Assembly (NCBI GenBank): GCA_023910675.1
Contig: JAAVWC010000021.1
Coordinates: forward strand, 1-64,000
Reading direction: 5' to 3'
Length of the DNA: 64,000 nucleotides
From: Gemmatimonas sp.
GTDB taxonomy: Bacteria; Gemmatimonadota; Gemmatimonadetes; Gemmatimonadales; Gemmatimonadaceae
This document shows positions 27,688 through 37,340 of the stretch, in pieces. How positions within the stretch are numbered: the stretch's first letter is position 1; each line of letters starts with the position of its first letter. A model generated the notes under the pieces. That model did no database searches and had not been told where the DNA came from. It saw nothing but the letters and a program-made list of their open reading frames with translations. The position numbers were made by a program, and so were the translations under genes.

Positions 27688-28497
27688 ATGGACATGTCGA
27701 CTTCCGAGGGCAGTGCCCTGCCCGCTGCTCCCGCCCCGCGCTCGCTCGACGACGCGCTGGCGCTCATGAAGGATCTCCGCGTGCGCTGCGACTGGGATCG
27801 GGTCCAGACGCACGCCTCACTGCGGCCGTACCTCATCGAGGAAGCGCACGAGGTCGACGATGCCATCGCCGGCGGTGACGACGCGGTGTTGCGCGACGAA
27901 CTGGGTGACCTGCTGTTGCAAGTGCTCTTTCACTCCGTGGTAGCGGAGGAGCGCGGCGCGTTTTCCATGCAGGATGTGGCGGGGGCGCTCATCGCGAAGA
28001 TGCATGCGCGGCACCCGCACCTCTATGGCGATGGCATCAAACGCTCGTGGGAGAGCATGAAGGCGCAGAAGGCCAAGCGCAGCACGCTCGAAGACGGCCT
28101 GCCTTCAGGGATGCCGTCGCTGCACCGGGCGCATCGCCTGCAGGACCGGGCGGCGGGGGTGGGCTTCGACTGGGATAACGCCCTCGGCCCGCTGGCCAAG
28201 GTGCGGGAGGAGGTCGAGGAGGTGGCACAGCTCATCGATCCCGAGACGGGCGCGGTGCACGACGCGGACGCGCTCGAGGCGGAGTTGGGGGACCTGCTCT
28301 TTGCCGTGGTGAATCTGTGCCGCAAAACCGGGGTCCACGGGGCGCTGGCACTCGACCGGACCAACGCCAAGTTCGTGCGCCGCTACGCCACGATGGAGCG
28401 GCTCGCGGCGGCTGACGGGAAGTCGCTGCCGGACTTGTCGCTCGAAGAGCAGGACTCTTACTGGGATGCGGTGAAGCGGGGGGAGAAGGTCGACTGA
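27688..28497 (+). CDS. mazG: Nucleoside triphosphate pyrophosphohydrolase MazG
   Basis: The protein has 269 residues from the ATG at 27688; the ATG at 27694 is an alternative. It has two tandem MazG domains. The first (about 25-115) has CDWDRVQTHASLRPYLIEEAHEV read in parts, with the metal set EExxE and DELGDLLLQVLFH. The second (about 155-240) has KVREEVEEVAQ and AELGDLLFAVVNLCR. The enzyme hydrolyses NTPs to NMP and pyrophosphate and is linked to house-cleaning and (p)ppGpp control. It is the only plus-strand gene in the region and converges on asnS with a 9-bp gap. Confidence 0.93.
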   Translation: MDMSTSEGSALPAAPAPRSLDDALALMKDLRVRCDWDRVQTHASLRPYLIEEAHEVDDAIAGGDDAVLRDELGDLLLQVLFHSVVAEERGAFSMQDVAGALIAKMHARHPHLYGDGIKRSWESMKAQKAKRSTLEDGLPSGMPSLHRAHRLQDRAAGVGFDWDNALGPLAKVREEVEEVAQLIDPETGAVHDADALEAELGDLLFAVVNLCRKTGVHGALALDRTNAKFVRRYATMERLAAADGKSLPDLSLEEQDSYWDAVKRGEKVD

Positions 28498-28505
28498 CTC
28501 CGCCC

Positions 28506-29807
28506 TTATGGCGCAATCCGCCCCATCAATCGCGGGAACGGGATGCACTCGCGGATGTGCTCGATGCCGCAGATCCAGGCGATGGTGCGCTCGAGGCCGA
28601 GGCCGAAGCCGGAGTGGGTGAAGGTGCCGTACTTGCGCAGGTCGAGATACCAGCCGTAGGCCTCGACCGGGAGCCCTTCGTGCGTGAGGCGCGCGAGGAT
28701 CTTGTCGTAGTCGTCTTCGCGCTGCGAGCCGCCAATGATTTCGCCTCGGCCTTCGGGCGCCAGCAGGTCGGCGCAGCGTACGGTGCGCGGGTCGGCCGGG
28801 TTCTCCTTCATGTAGAACGCCTTCGCTTCCTTCGGGTAGTTCACGACGAAGACGGGGCGCTGGTATTCGTCCACGATGAGCGCTTCGTCGGGCGCACCGA
28901 GGTCATCGCCCCACGTGATGTCGCTGCCCTTGGACTGCGCGAGCTTGACGGCGTCGCCGTAGTCGAGACGCATGAACGGCTGCGACACGCAATCGAGCTT
29001 GCTGGTGTCACGCTCGAGCACCTTGAGCTCTTCCTGCCGGCGTTCGAGGACGCGGCCCACCAGGTAGCGGACGAAGTCCTCCTGGAGATCCATGTTGTCG
29101 TCCTGATCGTACCACGCCATTTCCGGTTCGATCATCCAGAACTCGGTGAGGTGGCGACGCGTCTTGCTCTTCTCGGCGCGGAACGTGGGGCCGAAGGTGT
29201 AAATGCGCCCCAGCGAGGCGGCGAGCGCTTCCCCGTACAGCTGGCCGGTTTGCGCGAGATAGGCGGGGCCTTCCTCGAAGTATTCCGTGCTGAAGAGCCC
29301 GGCCCGTTCGCCGATGGCGGCCGTGAGAATGGGGGTATCGCAGCGGATGAAATCGCGCGCGTAGAAGAAGTCGTGCACGGCCTGCTCGAGCTCGTGCCGC
29401 ACGCGCATGATGGCGCCCTGACGCTGACTGCGCAGCCAGAAGGTGCGGTTGTCGAGCAGGAAGTCGATGCCATGCTCCTTGGGCTGGATGGGGTAGTCCA
29501 GCGGGCTCGCGCCAATGAGCGTGAGCTCCTTGACCCCCATCTCGAAGCCACCCGGCGCCCGGGCATCGGCGCGCACGTCACCGACCAGCGCGACGCTGCT
29601 TTCCTGCGTGAGCTGCGTGAACGTCTCCCACGCCTGCTCCGACACTTCGGCTTTCACCACCACGGCCTGCATGATGCCCGTACCGTCGCGCATGACCGCG
29701 AAGCCGAGCTTGCCCTTGGAGCGGAGGTGCGTGACCCACGCGCGCACGGTAACGGTGGTGCCAACGTGGTGCTGGAGATCCGCAATACGGGTGGTGGACT
29801 TGTTCAC
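28506..29807 (-). CDS. asnS: Asparaginyl-tRNA synthetase
   Basis: The protein has 433 residues from a GTG at 29807. It charges tRNA-Asn. The OB-fold anticodon domain (about 15-105) precedes the class II core. Motif 2 shows TFGPTFRAEKSKTRRHLTEFWMIEPE (read in parts), and motif 3 is GFGLGLERTIAWICG followed by HIRECIPFPRLMGRIAP, diagnostic for AsnRS over AspRS. No Shine-Dalgarno-like sequence precedes the GTG; the upstream bases read as its complement. A direct AsnRS suggests Asn-tRNA does not depend only on GatCAB. Confidence 0.95.
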   Translation of the reverse strand: MNKSTTRIADLQHHVGTTVTVRAWVTHLRSKGKLGFAVMRDGTGIMQAVVVKAEVSEQAWETFTQLTQESSVALVGDVRADARAPGGFEMGVKELTLIGASPLDYPIQPKEHGIDFLLDNRTFWLRSQRQGAIMRVRHELEQAVHDFFYARDFIRCDTPILTAAIGERAGLFSTEYFEEGPAYLAQTGQLYGEALAASLGRIYTFGPTFRAEKSKTRRHLTEFWMIEPEMAWYDQDDNMDLQEDFVRYLVGRVLERRQEELKVLERDTSKLDCVSQPFMRLDYGDAVKLAQSKGSDITWGDDLGAPDEALIVDEYQRPVFVVNYPKEAKAFYMKENPADPRTVRCADLLAPEGRGEIIGGSQREDDYDKILARLTHEGLPVEAYGWYLDLRKYGTFTHSGFGLGLERTIAWICGIEHIRECIPFPRLMGRIAP

Positions 29808-29917
29808 GGCTGCCGGAGGTGAGAGCGATCATCAATGGCGGCACCACGGCGTAGAATCCGGGGGCCCGACTCCGGTGAATAATGCACGCGCCGAGCGTCC
29901 GGAGGGACTGCCTTTCG

Positions 29918-32029
29918 CTAGACGGGGGCGCCCAACGCGACGCGTACCTTGCCCACGAGCGCGTCGGGCGTGAAGGGCTTGGCCAGACAGGTGTAGCGCG
30001 CGTCGTCGGGAAGCTCCTCGCCGTCCTGATAGCCGGACATGAACAGCACGGGCGACCGCACGCCGCGCTGCAGCAACTCGGCCGCCAGTTCCCGTCCGCC
30101 CATGCGCGGCATTACGACGTCGGTGAGCACCAGATCGGGCGACACGGTCATTTCGTCGAGCAGGTCGAGTGCCTCACGGCCATTCGCCGCGACTTCGACG
30201 CGGAATCCTTTCCGGCGAAGGATTTCTCCCACCAGCCGACGCAATCCCGCCTCGTCCTCCACCACGAGCACCAGTTCGCCTTCGGCGCGATGCTCCCGGA
30301 CCGGAGCGGCGATGTCGTGGCAGGTCGACGCTGCGGCGCGCGGCAGCAGCACCGACACGGTGGTGCCTTCGTTGAGGGCACTGCGCACGAAGACCTGCCC
30401 TCCCGCCTGCGAGACGATGCCGTACACCATGGAGAGTCCCAAGCCCGTCCCACCGCCCAGCCCCTTAGTGGTGAAGAACGGCTCAAAAACCCGGGAGAGC
30501 ACCTCGGGGGGCATTCCGACCCCGTTGTCCCGCACTTCGATGACCGCCCAGTCGCCATCGGGCAGAGTGCGGAACTGGCCGTCGTCTCCCGGGGCAAGCT
30601 CCAACGACCGCGTGGCGACGTGCACCGTCCCCCCTGACGGAAATGCATCGCGCGCGTTGACCACCAGATTCATGAGCACCTGCGTGAGCTGTCCGTTGTC
30701 GGCCATGACCCAGAGTGGAGTGGGCGAGACGTCGGTCACGAGCGTCACCCGTTCGCCAAGGAGCCGCTGCAGCATGCGCTCGAGTTCGTGCACCGTGGTA
30801 TTCACATCCTGCAAACGGAGCGTGACTTTCTGCCGACGGCTGAACGCGAGCAGTTGCGAGGTCAGAAGCGACGCACGATCGGCCGCCTTGAGGACTTCAC
30901 TGAGATCGTCACGCAGCTCCTGCAGCTGTGCGCGATCGATCGAGGCGACGGCACGCTCCTCCAACTGTGTGGCGTGCTGTTCGGAGAGTTGCGCAAAACC
31001 GATAATGGCGGTGAGCAGGTTGTTGAAATCGTGCGCCACCCCACCGGCCAGTGTGCCGACGGCTTCCATCTTTTGCGAGTGCAGCAATCGCTCTTCGAGT
31101 TGACGTCGTTCTTCCACTTCGTGCCGGAGTGCGACGTTGGCCGTTTCGAGTTCCAGCGTTCGCGCATCGACGGCTTCGGCGAGCTCACGCTGCCGTCCGA
31201 GCACCACCATCGAGAGATACACGAGCATGATCCACAACAGCACCGAGGCGGTGCGCGTGGTGCTGAGCTCGGTTGCGATGGCCGCGTTCCACCCATTCAC
31301 TGGTGCCATGCGCAGCGTCCACCGCACATCACCAACCAGAATGGGAATATCGATTGGCGACTGCAGCGAGTCCCGACCGGCCAACCGACGGCGCTTGTGG
31401 TCGATGAGCGCGTACGCGACGCTGCGCGGAATGCTCGCGAGCGCCGCCTCGCTGATGAGCGATTCGAGATCGAGCACCATGACCACCATGTCCGGCGCGT
31501 CCGGGCCGAATGGCTCGAGGCGCTGCCGCACGATCAACCCCTCGCCGCCCGGCAGCAACGTGATCGGACCGGTAATGACACCCACGTGTGTGGCCATGGC
31601 GCGACGCACGCCATCGACGACTTCGGGATTGGGATGCGTGAGCAGGTTGTAGCCCACCAGCAACGAGTCGTCGTACGTGGGCCACGATCGAATGATGCGT
31701 GCGTTGCGGACCAACTGAAACGCGCGTACGCCATTGGCCGCACTGCTCAAGCCTTCCGCGAAGGTCGGGAAGTCGGCATCGAGGCTCTGCATGGCCGGCT
31801 CAGCTTCGACGAACGCTCGCAGCGCGTCCAGACGGCTCATGCGTCGATCGAAGAACCCCGCGATCTGCTTGGTGTACGGTGACGCGAGCGCGCGAATGCG
31901 ATCGCCTTCACGGGCGACCAGCGAGGCGGCGTACCACCGGTCGAACGCCAGTGCCCCCAACAGGCCGAGCACCGCAATCGCCATGACTGCGCCCAAGGTT
32001 CGTCTGCGGTGCAACACGCCTGTCGTCAT
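29918..32029 (-). CDS. Hybrid sensor histidine kinase with C-terminal receiver domain
   Basis: The protein has 703 residues. A membrane helix (about 12-30), an extracytoplasmic CHASE-type sensor (about 40-250) and a second helix (about 260-278) lead to a coiled coil. The HisKA domain has His333 in GGVAHDFNN. The ATPase domain has the N-box NLVVNARDAF, DNGVGMP, FEPFFTTK and GTGLGLSMVYG. The receiver domain (about 585-700) has acidic VVEDE, phospho-acceptor Asp637 in LVLTDVVMP, Ser in FMSGYQD and Lys in LAKPF. It lacks a phosphotransfer domain and an effector gene is not adjacent, so its output regulator must be elsewhere. It stands alone between asnS and recG with 110-bp and 158-bp gaps. Confidence 0.92.
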   Translation of the reverse strand: MTTGVLHRRRTLGAVMAIAVLGLLGALAFDRWYAASLVAREGDRIRALASPYTKQIAGFFDRRMSRLDALRAFVEAEPAMQSLDADFPTFAEGLSSAANGVRAFQLVRNARIIRSWPTYDDSLLVGYNLLTHPNPEVVDGVRRAMATHVGVITGPITLLPGGEGLIVRQRLEPFGPDAPDMVVMVLDLESLISEAALASIPRSVAYALIDHKRRRLAGRDSLQSPIDIPILVGDVRWTLRMAPVNGWNAAIATELSTTRTASVLLWIMLVYLSMVVLGRQRELAEAVDARTLELETANVALRHEVEERRQLEERLLHSQKMEAVGTLAGGVAHDFNNLLTAIIGFAQLSEQHATQLEERAVASIDRAQLQELRDDLSEVLKAADRASLLTSQLLAFSRRQKVTLRLQDVNTTVHELERMLQRLLGERVTLVTDVSPTPLWVMADNGQLTQVLMNLVVNARDAFPSGGTVHVATRSLELAPGDDGQFRTLPDGDWAVIEVRDNGVGMPPEVLSRVFEPFFTTKGLGGGTGLGLSMVYGIVSQAGGQVFVRSALNEGTTVSVLLPRAAASTCHDIAAPVREHRAEGELVLVVEDEAGLRRLVGEILRRKGFRVEVAANGREALDLLDEMTVSPDLVLTDVVMPRMGGRELAAELLQRGVRSPVLFMSGYQDGEELPDDARYTCLAKPFTPDALVGKVRVALGAPV

Positions 32030-32187
32030 CAGACCTCACACCAGATCGCAAGGCCCAGTTCGCCGACTTCGACGAGCTGCGCCACTGTTCCAGTTCACGA
32101 TACACGGCCGCTGCGATTGCCACCACTGCACACGTTCCGTTACCTGGGGCGACTGACGATGACGCGCGTGATTCACGTCACGTTGTG

Positions 32188-34317
32188 CTATCCGATGCGA
32201 AAGAGTTCGAGCGCTCGCGCGTATCCGATGGTGAGTTGCTGACGTAATCCGGCATGTGTTGCGAGCTCGAGCATGGGATCGATGTGGAGCACGCGATCCG
32301 CAACGGTGCGTGCCGTTTCGTTCAACGCTTCGTCACGCAGTGGGTCGGCAACGCGGAACGCGGGCACCCCATGTTGCTTCGCGCCGAACAGGTCGCCCAT
32401 TCCACGCAGCTGCAGGTCGGCGCGCGCGATTTCGAACCCATCTTCCGTCGCGGCGAACATGCCGAGTCGTTCGGCGGCGTCGGCGCCGACATCGCCGAGC
32501 AGAATGCAATACGACTGTTCGGCGCCTCGTCCCACGCGGCCGCGCAGCTGGTGCAGCTGGGACAATCCGAAGCGTTCGGGATGCTCGATGATCATGACCG
32601 TCGCATTGCCGACGTCGATGCCGACTTCGATGACGGTTGTCGCAACGAGCACATCAATGTCGCCGTCGCGGAAGGCGCGCATGATGGCATCGCGCTCGTC
32701 GGCCGGTAGTCGCCCGTGCAGCAGCGACACGCGGCGATTGGCCAGCGGCCCCGTGATGAGCGACTCGTACATGACCGTCGCCGCTTTCAGCTCGAGTTTT
32801 TCGCTCGTTTCGATGAGCGGATACACCACATACGCCTGTCGCCCGGCCTCGAGCTGCGCGTTCACGAAGTCGAAGACCTTGGTACGGCCACTTTCCGGCC
32901 GAACGACCGTGGTGATGGGTTGACGTCCCGGGGGGCGTTCATCGAGCACGCTCACATCGAGATCGCCGTACATGGTGAGTGCCAGCGATCGCGGAATGGG
33001 CGTCGCACTCATGAGCAGCACGTCGGGGGTTTCGCCTTTGCCGCTCAATACGGCGCGCTGCTCCACACCAAAGCGGTGCTGCTCGTCGATGACGACCAGA
33101 CCCAGATTCGCAAAACTCACATCCTGCTGCAGGAGCGCGTGCGTGCCAATGGCGAGCGTCGCGTCGTGACTGGCCAGCCGTGTGAGCGCCGCGCGCTTGT
33201 CCTTGGCGCTGAGGCGTCCGGTGAGCAACACCGGCACGATACCCAGCGGCGCCAGCAACGCACCGATGCTGCGGGCGTGCTGTTCGGCCAGCAGTTCCGT
33301 GGGCGCCATGAGCGCGACCTGTGCACCATTCTCCATGGCCAACAGTGCGCTGAACAGGGCCACGATGGTTTTGCCGGCGCCGACATCGCCCTGCAGCAAG
33401 CGGTGCATGCGCCGCGGGCTCTCCATGTCGTGCACGATCTCTCGAATGGCCCGGACCTGCGCGTGCGTCAGCGTGTAGGGGAGCGCCGCACGAAGCTTCG
33501 AGGTGAGCTCACGCTTGTTTTCGAATCGCCGGCCGCCGCGTTCGTCGCGCGCCATCATGTTGGCGCGGCGGTGCAGCAGCTGCACGCAGAGCAGTTCTTC
33601 GAAGGCGAGCCGTGAGCGCCCGCGCACGGCCTCCGCTACGCTCGTGGGCCGGTGCACCATGCGCAGTGCGTCGCGCAACGGCGGCACATCGGCGTCGGCG
33701 AGCATGGACGCGGGGAGCGGCTCCTGCACCAACGGCAGCAGCGCATCGAGATGCTGCTGCACCATGGCGCGCAGCAGGCGCACCGACAGCCCTTCGGTAC
33801 TCGGATACACCGCGAGCACTCGTCCCTCGCCCGTACCTTTTTCTTCGGGGCCCAGATTGACGAACTCGCGCGGCTGCAACCGGCGCCCATGAAAAAAGCG
33901 CACGGGCCCCGTGCAGAGCAGCCAGTCGTCCTTGTTGATCGTGCGGTCGAGGAACGGCTGTCCTGGCCACGCGATCTCCAGCATGCCGGTCGCGTCCTGA
34001 ATGACGGCTTGGAAGACGCGCAGTCCCGTGCGGGTAGGCAGCACGCCCTTGGCGATGACTTTGCCGAGCACCGTGACATCGGCACCGAGGACGGTGTTGG
34101 CCAGCGGCGTGACTGTCGTGGCATCTTCGTAGCGATGCGGCACGTGGCGCAGCAGGTCGCCAGCGACGGTGATGCCGAGCTTGGCGAGCATGGTGCCGCG
34201 CGCCGGCCCCACGCCCTTGAGATACGAGACGGGCGTTTCCAGCGTGAGACGCGGCGCGGGACGCGCGGGCGGGCGTCGCCGACGCTCCTGCGCATCCGAG
34301 TCGCCGCGAAAGCTCAC
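32188..34317 (-). CDS. recG: ATP-dependent DNA helicase RecG
   Basis: The protein has 709 residues. The wedge (OB) domain occupies about 50-200. The helicase core has Walker A QGDVGAGKTIVAL, the RecG-type Walker B VIDEQHRFGVEQR, ATPIPRSLALT, and motif VI LHQLRGRVGRG. It reverses stalled forks and branch-migrates recombination intermediates. The N-terminus lacks the long plant/cyanobacterial extension. Its start precedes the ftsY stop in leftward transcription order only by overlap: recG begins at 34317 inside the four-base junction with ftsY, so the two are coupled. Confidence 0.95.
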   Translation of the reverse strand: MSFRGDSDAQERRRRPPARPAPRLTLETPVSYLKGVGPARGTMLAKLGITVAGDLLRHVPHRYEDATTVTPLANTVLGADVTVLGKVIAKGVLPTRTGLRVFQAVIQDATGMLEIAWPGQPFLDRTINKDDWLLCTGPVRFFHGRRLQPREFVNLGPEEKGTGEGRVLAVYPSTEGLSVRLLRAMVQQHLDALLPLVQEPLPASMLADADVPPLRDALRMVHRPTSVAEAVRGRSRLAFEELLCVQLLHRRANMMARDERGGRRFENKRELTSKLRAALPYTLTHAQVRAIREIVHDMESPRRMHRLLQGDVGAGKTIVALFSALLAMENGAQVALMAPTELLAEQHARSIGALLAPLGIVPVLLTGRLSAKDKRAALTRLASHDATLAIGTHALLQQDVSFANLGLVVIDEQHRFGVEQRAVLSGKGETPDVLLMSATPIPRSLALTMYGDLDVSVLDERPPGRQPITTVVRPESGRTKVFDFVNAQLEAGRQAYVVYPLIETSEKLELKAATVMYESLITGPLANRRVSLLHGRLPADERDAIMRAFRDGDIDVLVATTVIEVGIDVGNATVMIIEHPERFGLSQLHQLRGRVGRGAEQSYCILLGDVGADAAERLGMFAATEDGFEIARADLQLRGMGDLFGAKQHGVPAFRVADPLRDEALNETARTVADRVLHIDPMLELATHAGLRQQLTIGYARALELFRIG

Positions 34318-35243
34318 GTCTCGACGAGCTCCTTGGCGTACTCGGCGGCGTCGAACGGTTCCAGATCGCCAATCTGCTCACCGAGCCCGACAAACTTGAC
34401 GGGTACGTCGAGCGCCTCGTGCACCGCGACGACAATGCCGCCCTTCGCCGTGCCGTCGAGCTTGGTGACCACCACGCCGGTCACCGGCACCGCAGCCGAG
34501 AAGGTGCGCGCCTGTGAGAGCGCGTTCTGGCCGATGGTCCCGTCGAGCACGAGCAAGATCTCGTGCGGCGCGTCTGGAAGTCGCTTGCCGATCACGCGAT
34601 GAATCTTGCGCAGCTCCGTCATCAGGTCGTCACTCGTGTGCAGCCGTCCTGCCGTATCGACGATGATGATATCGACGCCGCGGGTGACACCGGCATCGAC
34701 CGCGTCGTACGCGACGCTCGCCGGATCGCTGCCCGGCGCTCCGCCCACGAAGTCCACACCAGCACGCTCCGCCCACACGCGGAGCTGATCGATGGCGCCA
34801 GCACGGAAAGTGTCGGCGGCGCCGAGGAGCACATTCTTGCCCTGGGCGCGGAAGGAGGCGGAGAGCTTGCCGATGAAGGTGGTCTTCCCCGCTCCGTTCA
34901 CTCCAATGACCAGCACGACCGTGGGGCCGGTGCTGTTGGTCAGGAGCGCCGGATTACTGTTGCCCTTGCGCAGCGCGGCTTCGACGCCGTCGGCGAGGGC
35001 ACGGCGGAACTCCACCTCCGACTTCACCTCGCCGCGCTTGTGCCGGCGCTCGACGTCGGCCACGAGGGCCAACGACGTGGTGACCCCGAAGTCGCTTTGG
35101 ATGAGCAGCGTCTCGAGCGCTTCGAGCGAGCCTTGGTCGACGCCCTTGAAGAGCACCGAGACATCGGTGGACACCACGTCCTTGAAGCGCTGCCAGAGGG
35201 AGCGCTTGGGCACATCATCTTTGCGGCGAAACAGACGAGACAT
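34314..35243 (-). CDS. ftsY: Signal recognition particle receptor FtsY
   Basis: The protein has 309 residues: an NG domain with only a very short leader, without the long acidic A domain of enterobacterial FtsY. The N domain has LEALETLLIQSDFGV. The G domain shows G1 GVNGAGKTTFIGKL, DTFRAGAIDQLR, G3 DTAGRLHTS, G4 TKLDGTAKGG, and GLGEQIGDLEPFD at the end, which is typical of FtsY rather than Ffh. It docks SRP-ribosome complexes to the SecYEG channel. recG follows with an ATGA overlap. The upstream gap to the vWA gene is 77 bp. Confidence 0.95.
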   Translation of the reverse strand: MSRLFRRKDDVPKRSLWQRFKDVVSTDVSVLFKGVDQGSLEALETLLIQSDFGVTTSLALVADVERRHKRGEVKSEVEFRRALADGVEAALRKGNSNPALLTNSTGPTVVLVIGVNGAGKTTFIGKLSASFRAQGKNVLLGAADTFRAGAIDQLRVWAERAGVDFVGGAPGSDPASVAYDAVDAGVTRGVDIIIVDTAGRLHTSDDLMTELRKIHRVIGKRLPDAPHEILLVLDGTIGQNALSQARTFSAAVPVTGVVVTKLDGTAKGGIVVAVHEALDVPVKFVGLGEQIGDLEPFDAAEYAKELVET

Positions 35244-35320
35244 ATATGCTGCAACCTGAAGAATTACGAAAAGTGCGAATGCGCGAAGGACGATCGAGCG
35301 AGGCGTTCAGCGCGTGTTGG

Positions 35321-37201
35321 TCAGCGTTGACCGGCGGCGCGTCGTGCCAGCCACTCACCGCAGAGCAGCAGGAGTGCCAGCACGAACGGCCATCCGGCGT
35401 CGGCCAAGCGCGGGGCATCCGATCCGGCGACGCCTCGCGACAGCGGTCCGACCGAGACTGACGGCGCACGCGGCACCCATTCGCGCGACGCATTGACCAC
35501 GAGCACGCTGGCCCCGCCACGTCCCTGCACGTCGTACACCCCAGCGGCCAACGGGGTCGACTGCGCGTCGTACTGCGTCCCGAAGCGGAACGTGAGCGAA
35601 TCCGTTTTCGGTCCCGTGGCTCCGCGAGCCGCGACCTGCACCGTGACCACGGAGTCGGTGCCGCCACGCCGCCAGAGCACGGGCTCGCCGGCACGCACGA
35701 GTCCGGGCGCCGGACGGGCCGCGCGCAGATCACCGCGCCCGGCCGACACCCAATCGAAGATAGCGCCCCAGAGGGCGGTGAACGCGTCACGACTGCGTCC
35801 CGCGCGCAACGACCAGCCGGCGTAGCCCGACCCGGAAATCACGACGGTGCGCGCGCCGTTCACTTCGCGTGTGGCAATGGCGGGCTGTGGCTCGCCGCTT
35901 TTGCCGAGACGCATGTTGAGGACGGTCTGGTTGCCACGCGCCGGACCTGCCAACGTGACCGGCGGGAGCGAGTCGAAGGGGAGCGCCGACAGCGCCGCCA
36001 TGAGTGGCGACGCGGGGGCACTCGCGGCGTACCACTCGGGCACGCGCGTGAGTTCACCCGCCTTGGCGATCTGGGTGGGAGGCGCCGGCACCCAGAGGGC
36101 GCGCGACATCGTCGCGGCGGTACCGGCTCCAGGACGCCACGCGGTATCACCGTGTACGACCAACATGCCGGCGGCCGCCGCGCGGGCTTTCACTTCTGCT
36201 TCGGAGATCGGCGCCAGCGATCCTTCCACCCGCCACACATTCGGCGCGATGCGCAGGTAGGCCCGCGTGGGGACATCTAGCGCCCCACGCAGTACCGTCA
36301 GCACTTCACGCACGTCGATGTCGGGCGATGTGGACACGAACACCGCCGTGGGCTTGTCGCCCACCTCCATCGCGGTTGCCAGCGTATCGTTGCGCGGCTC
36401 GACATCACTGGCGACCTCGAGCACGGCCTGCACGAGCGCCGTCCGATCGCCTCGCGGTACGACGACCGGCACGGCAATCCGCGTGCTGGCGAACGGCGCG
36501 AGTGCCGGCACCGGCGATGCCCCCACTTCGACGCCATCGAGACGCACGCGCAGGGTGCCCTCGTTGGTGGCCACGCCACCGGCACCGACGGTAGCGGCCA
36601 CCGTGATGGTATCCGCACCGGTGGCGGAGGGGGGCACGGCGAGATCGATGAGCGCCGCATCACGTCGCGGCTCCGTGGCGAGACGCATCACGCGCGAGCC
36701 CGGCGGCGCTTCGCTCAGCGCATCGGCATCATCGATTTCCCCGTCGGTGACGAGCACCAGACTGCGGCCGAGCGATGCTGCGCGATCGACGGCGGGACGG
36801 ATACGTGACGCACCGTCACGCGGCGTGAGCGACGCCACGTCATCGCCGTCCCCATCGCGCAACGAGTCGCCCACAAACACCAGCGGGGCGTCACCGGGGA
36901 CCGCGCGCACCACACTGTCATTCACAAAGCGTCGCCACCGTTGCACGTAGGTGCTTTCGTCACCCACGGCTCGGCGCCAGGAGGCCGACGCATCGATGGC
37001 CACCAGCGGCGCCCGCGGCGTGGCACGCCCCATGGGCGCCCCAAAGAGCAGCGCGGCCACGACGGTGACGGCCGCAGCGCGAAGCGCGGCCAGCAGCCAC
37101 GTCAGCGCGGGGGTCTGCGCACGAGGGGCCGCGGCGGACCGCCCATAGGCGAACCACGCGGCCACGAGGCCGAGTGCAAGAGCGAGAATCCAGCGAATCA
37201 C
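35321..37201 (-). CDS. Membrane protein with von Willebrand A-like domain (BatA-like architecture)
   Basis: The protein has 626 residues. Two helices at about 1-20 and 33-54 are followed by a vWA-like domain (about 64-175) with the MIDAS-type VAIDASASW and LVTDGEIDDAD. A CARDB/Ig-like beta part (about 185-290) follows, then a glutamine-amidotransferase-like region (about 290-500) and a final helix (about 602-620). The layout resembles BatA/BatB-related and DUF4159/glutamine-amidotransferase-like membrane proteins, which often lie next to MoxR ATPases; none is present here. It may assemble envelope complexes. It lies downstream of the ftsZ-M23 genes after a 139-bp gap. Confidence 0.7.
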   Translation of the reverse strand: MIRWILALALGLVAAWFAYGRSAAAPRAQTPALTWLLAALRAAAVTVVAALLFGAPMGRATPRAPLVAIDASASWRRAVGDESTYVQRWRRFVNDSVVRAVPGDAPLVFVGDSLRDGDGDDVASLTPRDGASRIRPAVDRAASLGRSLVLVTDGEIDDADALSEAPPGSRVMRLATEPRRDAALIDLAVPPSATGADTITVAATVGAGGVATNEGTLRVRLDGVEVGASPVPALAPFASTRIAVPVVVPRGDRTALVQAVLEVASDVEPRNDTLATAMEVGDKPTAVFVSTSPDIDVREVLTVLRGALDVPTRAYLRIAPNVWRVEGSLAPISEAEVKARAAAAGMLVVHGDTAWRPGAGTAATMSRALWVPAPPTQIAKAGELTRVPEWYAASAPASPLMAALSALPFDSLPPVTLAGPARGNQTVLNMRLGKSGEPQPAIATREVNGARTVVISGSGYAGWSLRAGRSRDAFTALWGAIFDWVSAGRGDLRAARPAPGLVRAGEPVLWRRGGTDSVVTVQVAARGATGPKTDSLTFRFGTQYDAQSTPLAAGVYDVQGRGGASVLVVNASREWVPRAPSVSVGPLSRGVAGSDAPRLADAGWPFVLALLLLCGEWLARRAAGQR

Positions 37202-37239
37202 GAAAGAAAGCTCACGGAGCGCACAGGGCAGGGAAAGGG

Positions 37240-37275
37240 CGCGGGGCAGAAGAAGTCAGATTCTCCTGCCCCGCG
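37240..37275 (-). terminator. Hairpin after the M23 peptidase gene
   Basis: A 10-bp perfect inverted repeat (cgcggggcag at 37240-37249, its complement at 37266-37275) with a 16-nt loop lies 66 nt past the M23 stop and upstream of the vWA gene start. There is no T-run, so terminator function is uncertain; it may mark the end of the dcw transcript. Confidence 0.4.
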
Positions 37276-37340
37276 GGTGGGAGCGCGGGCTCCCCGTCTA
37301 TTACGCAGCAGTGGTGTGAACTGCTCGGGAGTTCCTTGGC

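Noticed and set aside
29818..29882. Plus-strand mini-gene after GGAGGTGAGAG with ATG at about 29845
   Set aside because: It encodes only about 15 residues, antisense to the asnS leader, with no sign of conservation that can be judged here.
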